NCBI GenBank assembly: GCA_015075635.1
Contig: JABTUA010000001.1
Span: 558,001 to 622,000, forward strand
Origin: Polyangiaceae bacterium
Lineage (GTDB): Bacteria; Myxococcota_A; Polyangia; Polyangiales; Polyangiaceae
Direction of reading: 5' to 3'
DNA: 64,000 nt
Part shown: piece by piece, positions 61,557 to 64,000 of the stretch
How positions within the stretch are numbered: position 1 is the first letter of the stretch
Layout of the letters: the number at the start of each line of letters is the position of its first letter
The notes under the pieces: generated by a model
The model's database searches: none
Told to the model about the DNA's origin: nothing
The model's input: only the letters and a program-made list of their open reading frames with translations
Position numbers and translations under genes: made by a program

Positions 61557-64000
61557 TCACCGGGCTCGGGCCCGCTGGCCGCAGGTGGGCTGGGCTCTGA
61601 GCGCGGTCTCCGCGGCTCTGCGCGCGAGAAGCGGAGCTTTCGCGTCGGTGAGCGGGCCCAGCCGCTTGGGCAGATCGGCGGGCCGGATGCGCGACAGCGA
61701 GCCGAGCGCCACCGGCGCGAGCGCCCGGGCATCGGCGCTGGCCGCGGGGTCCCTGAGCGCTAGGGCCAGATCCGTGAGCACCCCGACGGAGCCGGTGTCG
61801 CAGAGCAGGCCGAGCGCGAGCGCGGCAGCCAGCCGCACCTCGAGCGCCTCCTCCGCGTCCTCGAGGCGCTCGCGCACGGCGACCGCGTGCGCGCCCGCGC
61901 GCCGCTCGCCCAACGCCAACGCCGCCGGCGCGCGCACCTTGACCGAGGCGTCGGACAGCGCGCGAGCGAGCGCCGCGTCCGCCGTCGCGCTCGCGCCGTA
62001 GCGGGCGAGCGCGACCGCTGACGCCCCGCGCACGAGCGGCCAGCGATCCGACTCCAAGAGACCGGTGACGGCGCCGATGGCGAAGGCGCCCTCGGGTTTG
62101 GTGAGCGTCTCCAGCGCGGCCTCGCGCACGCGCACCTCGGGATCGGCCAGGGCGTGCAGGAGCTCCTTCTGGAAGAGCGCCACACGCGGCACGCGACGCG
62201 CGGCCTCCGCACGCACGTGATGGCTGGGATCCGCGGTGACGGACCGAGCGAGCGAGGCCCGCGCAGCCGCGTCGCGCTCGGAGAGCGCGGCGGCCGGACC
62301 GAGCGCCAGGTAGCGCGCGCGAAAATCGGCATCGGGCTTGGACACCCGCGCCAGGGCCGAGGCGGACTCCGGCACGAAGGCCGAGGCCCGATCGCCGAGC
62401 GCGCGCAACAGGTCGATGGTCGCGAGCTCCGGCAGCGTGGCGTCGGCGAGCAAGCGACGCACCTCCGGCACCGCCCGCGCGTCGCGCGTGGCCCAGCCGA
62501 GCGCCTTGCGCAGCAGGCGGCGCCCCGGCGCGTCGCTCTGGGGGAGCAGCGGCACCACGATCCGCACGGCGCGCTCGGGCGCTATCAGCGAGAGCTCCGA
62601 GGCCAAGAGCGGGCGCAGCCGCGGCGAGGCGGAGCGGAGCGCCTTGTCGAGCGCCTCGGCGGCGTCGTCCCCGCAGCGCCGCAGGCGATCGCGGCCGTGC
62701 CGTCGCTGCGCGGCGAAGGGCCCGGTCAGCGCGCGCATGTAGAGCGGCACGGCGGCGGAGCAGGGGGCCTGGTCGATCACCGCCAGCGCGACACGGCGAC
62801 CGCCCTCGTCCAGCGTTCCGAAGGCCTTGGCGATGGGCTCGAACGCCGCCGGGCCGAGCGCCCGCAGCGCGTCACCGGCGGCCTCTGCCCGCGCGCCGCC
62901 GCCCGCCAGCGCGCCGACCAACGCCTCCATGGTGCTCTGATCGAACTCGGTTCGCGCCGTGAGCTCCGCGAACGTCACGCGCGACTCTTTCGTCGCGCCC
63001 TGCGCGCTCTCCGTCACCAACGCCAGGCAGTCGCTGGTGAGCGGCGCGTCGAGCGCGATCTCGAAGCGCGCCCCCGGCTCCTTCCAGGCGTCCTCCGGCA
63101 GCGTGACGTGGATCAGCCCGCGGGTGGTCGCCAGCCAGAAGTCCGCCGGCGCGACGCCGTGCTCCGGCGCCGAGCCCGGAGGCCGCACCACCAGCTCGAA
63201 GCCGTGGATGGGCAGCTGCGATGGCGCGTCCATCAGCACGAACTCGCCTCGCCCGTCGCCGCCTTTGTTCTCGGCCCAGGTGGTCTCGGGCTTGCCGTCC
63301 GTGAGCGCCGCGGGATCGCCCACCGCGCTGCTCGCACCGATGGCGCGCAGCAGGCGGTAGCCTTGGAGCGGCGCGTCGGGGGCGAGCTTCTTGGCCGCGA
63401 TCTGCTTGGCCTCCGCTCGCTCCGCGGAGCCCAGTCGCTGCACCTTGGCGGGCTTCAGCGTCAGATCCGGCGCGACCAGCTTGGGTGAGAGCACAGCAGG
63501 CCGACCGCAGATGGACAGGTCCTCACGCTGCTCGCCGATCACGATGCTCCAGGTTCCGTCGGCGTTGGGATCGCCGCGCTGGACCATCGGACCGCGTCGC
63601 CCGCCGGGCTCGCCCTCCACGAGACCGGCCCAGCCCCTGAACAAGGTCTTGGGCTCCGCGCTGCCGTCCACCGGGGCGGCGACCACCGCATGCCAGGTGC
63701 GCGAACGGCTGGGGTCGGGGATCTCCACCGTGACCAGCCGCCGCGCCTTCGCGATGCGCACCACCGCGAGCTTGGCGCGACCGCCGAGCGCCTTGGCCTC
63801 CGGCGGGAGCTCCAGGTTCATCCCCGCGTCGAGCGGGCAGCGCGCGCCCGGACAGGTCGCCGCTCGCAGCGTCTCGTCCGCGGCGAAGCCGACGCTCAGT
63901 GCCGGCTGGCGGTCACCCGCCGGTGCGTGAGCGACGACCGGACGGAGCTTTTGCGCGCTCGCCTCCTTCGAGGCGCACAACACCGCCAGGAGCACCAAAG
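61557..64000 (-). CDS. Secreted HEAT-repeat protein (5' partial)
   Basis: At least 813 residues; the frame runs off the right edge and the visible start is the hydrophobic end of a signal peptide (VLLAVLCASKEASAQ). A beta-rich region (about 20-330) is followed by HEAT/armadillo-like helical repeats (about 350-810) with units such as VREAALETLTKPEGAFAIGA, VRAEAARRVPRVALF and LLRALGDRASAF. HEAT solenoids bind proteins. Cellular partner unknown. Confidence 0.8.
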   Translation of the reverse strand, partial: LVLLAVLCASKEASAQKLRPVVAHAPAGDRQPALSVGFAADETLRAATCPGARCPLDAGMNLELPPEAKALGGRAKLAVVRIAKARRLVTVEIPDPSRSRTWHAVVAAPVDGSAEPKTLFRGWAGLVEGEPGGRRGPMVQRGDPNADGTWSIVIGEQREDLSICGRPAVLSPKLVAPDLTLKPAKVQRLGSAERAEAKQIAAKKLAPDAPLQGYRLLRAIGASSAVGDPAALTDGKPETTWAENKGGDGRGEFVLMDAPSQLPIHGFELVVRPPGSAPEHGVAPADFWLATTRGLIHVTLPEDAWKEPGARFEIALDAPLTSDCLALVTESAQGATKESRVTFAELTARTEFDQSTMEALVGALAGGGARAEAAGDALRALGPAAFEPIAKAFGTLDEGGRRVALAVIDQAPCSAAVPLYMRALTGPFAAQRRHGRDRLRRCGDDAAEALDKALRSASPRLRPLLASELSLIAPERAVRIVVPLLPQSDAPGRRLLRKALGWATRDARAVPEVRRLLADATLPELATIDLLRALGDRASAFVPESASALARVSKPDADFRARYLALGPAAALSERDAAARASLARSVTADPSHHVRAEAARRVPRVALFQKELLHALADPEVRVREAALETLTKPEGAFAIGAVTGLLESDRWPLVRGASAVALARYGASATADAALARALSDASVKVRAPAALALGERRAGAHAVAVRERLEDAEEALEVRLAAALALGLLCDTGSVGVLTDLALALRDPAASADARALAPVALGSLSRIRPADLPKRLGPLTDAKAPLLARRAAETALRAQPTCGQRARAR

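Overview
The window is very GC-rich and densely coded, and it carries about 60 genes with no rRNA or tRNA that I can see. The gene content points to a Myxococcota bacterium, most likely of the Polyangiales. The signs are a MYXO-CTERM type C-terminal sorting tail, many lipoproteins in which the lipobox cysteine is followed by a Gly/Ser or Ala/Pro linker and then a Cys-rich body, a MopE-like Asp/Cys motif, PEGA/TPR proteins next to a membrane Ser/Thr kinase, and FHA proteins. This assignment is inference from content, not a database match.

Layout. 1-2.6 kb: end of a response regulator with a histone H1-like Lys/Ala/Pro tail, an AbiEii-type nucleotidyltransferase pair and a hypothetical gene. 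2.6-6.8 kb: a Cys-repeat lipoprotein facing an operon of a PilZ protein, a DinG-family helicase and an MBL hydrolase. 7-10.5 kb: a PpiD/SurA-type prolyl isomerase overlapping an M16 peptidase. 10.5-14.7 kb: lipoproteins, ilvE, and a three-gene unit with a possible structured RNA leader that includes a protein with 18 cysteines at triplet spacing. 14.8-18.8 kb: a complete Tol-Pal operon in the order pal-tolQ-tolR-tolA-like-tolB. 18.9-24.5 kb: a Uma2 nuclease, a large MopE-like lipoprotein, an SCP2 protein, a small membrane protein, a lipoprotein, a transposase-less MITE-like element and a PilZ protein. 24.5-29 kb: a membrane protein and mfd. 29-34.2 kb: a signalling cluster (FHA, kinase, TPR/PEGA) and a second FHA protein. 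34.2-41.7 kb: tdk, a sugar ABC importer with the binding protein fused to the first permease, an SDR, a GST and aroC. 41.7-44.1 kb: an acyl-CoA dehydrogenase, a small DUF559 nuclease and a lipoprotein. 44.2-53.1 kb: an alpha-glucan cluster with a maltoporin-like porin, two lipoprotein GH13 amylases and a surface-anchored GH15. 53.2-64 kb: a YceI lipoprotein, a giant carboxypeptidase-regulatory-repeat/PDZ protein, a vWA lipoprotein, chorismate mutase, a peptidase-MA protein, a polytopic protein, an epimerase and a HEAT-repeat protein that runs off the right end.

How the genes work together. The starch genes make one logic: anchored amylases and glucoamylase cut alpha-glucan outside, the porin passes oligosaccharides, and the MalEF-MalG-MalK importer about 5 kb away takes them into the cell. 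The Tol-Pal, PpiD and M16 genes serve the envelope. Genes in operons are packed by ATGA/GTGA/TTGA overlaps, and several convergent pairs share or abut their stop codons. Many first genes show a TANNNT box 6-8 bases before the start codon, which suggests widespread leaderless mRNAs.
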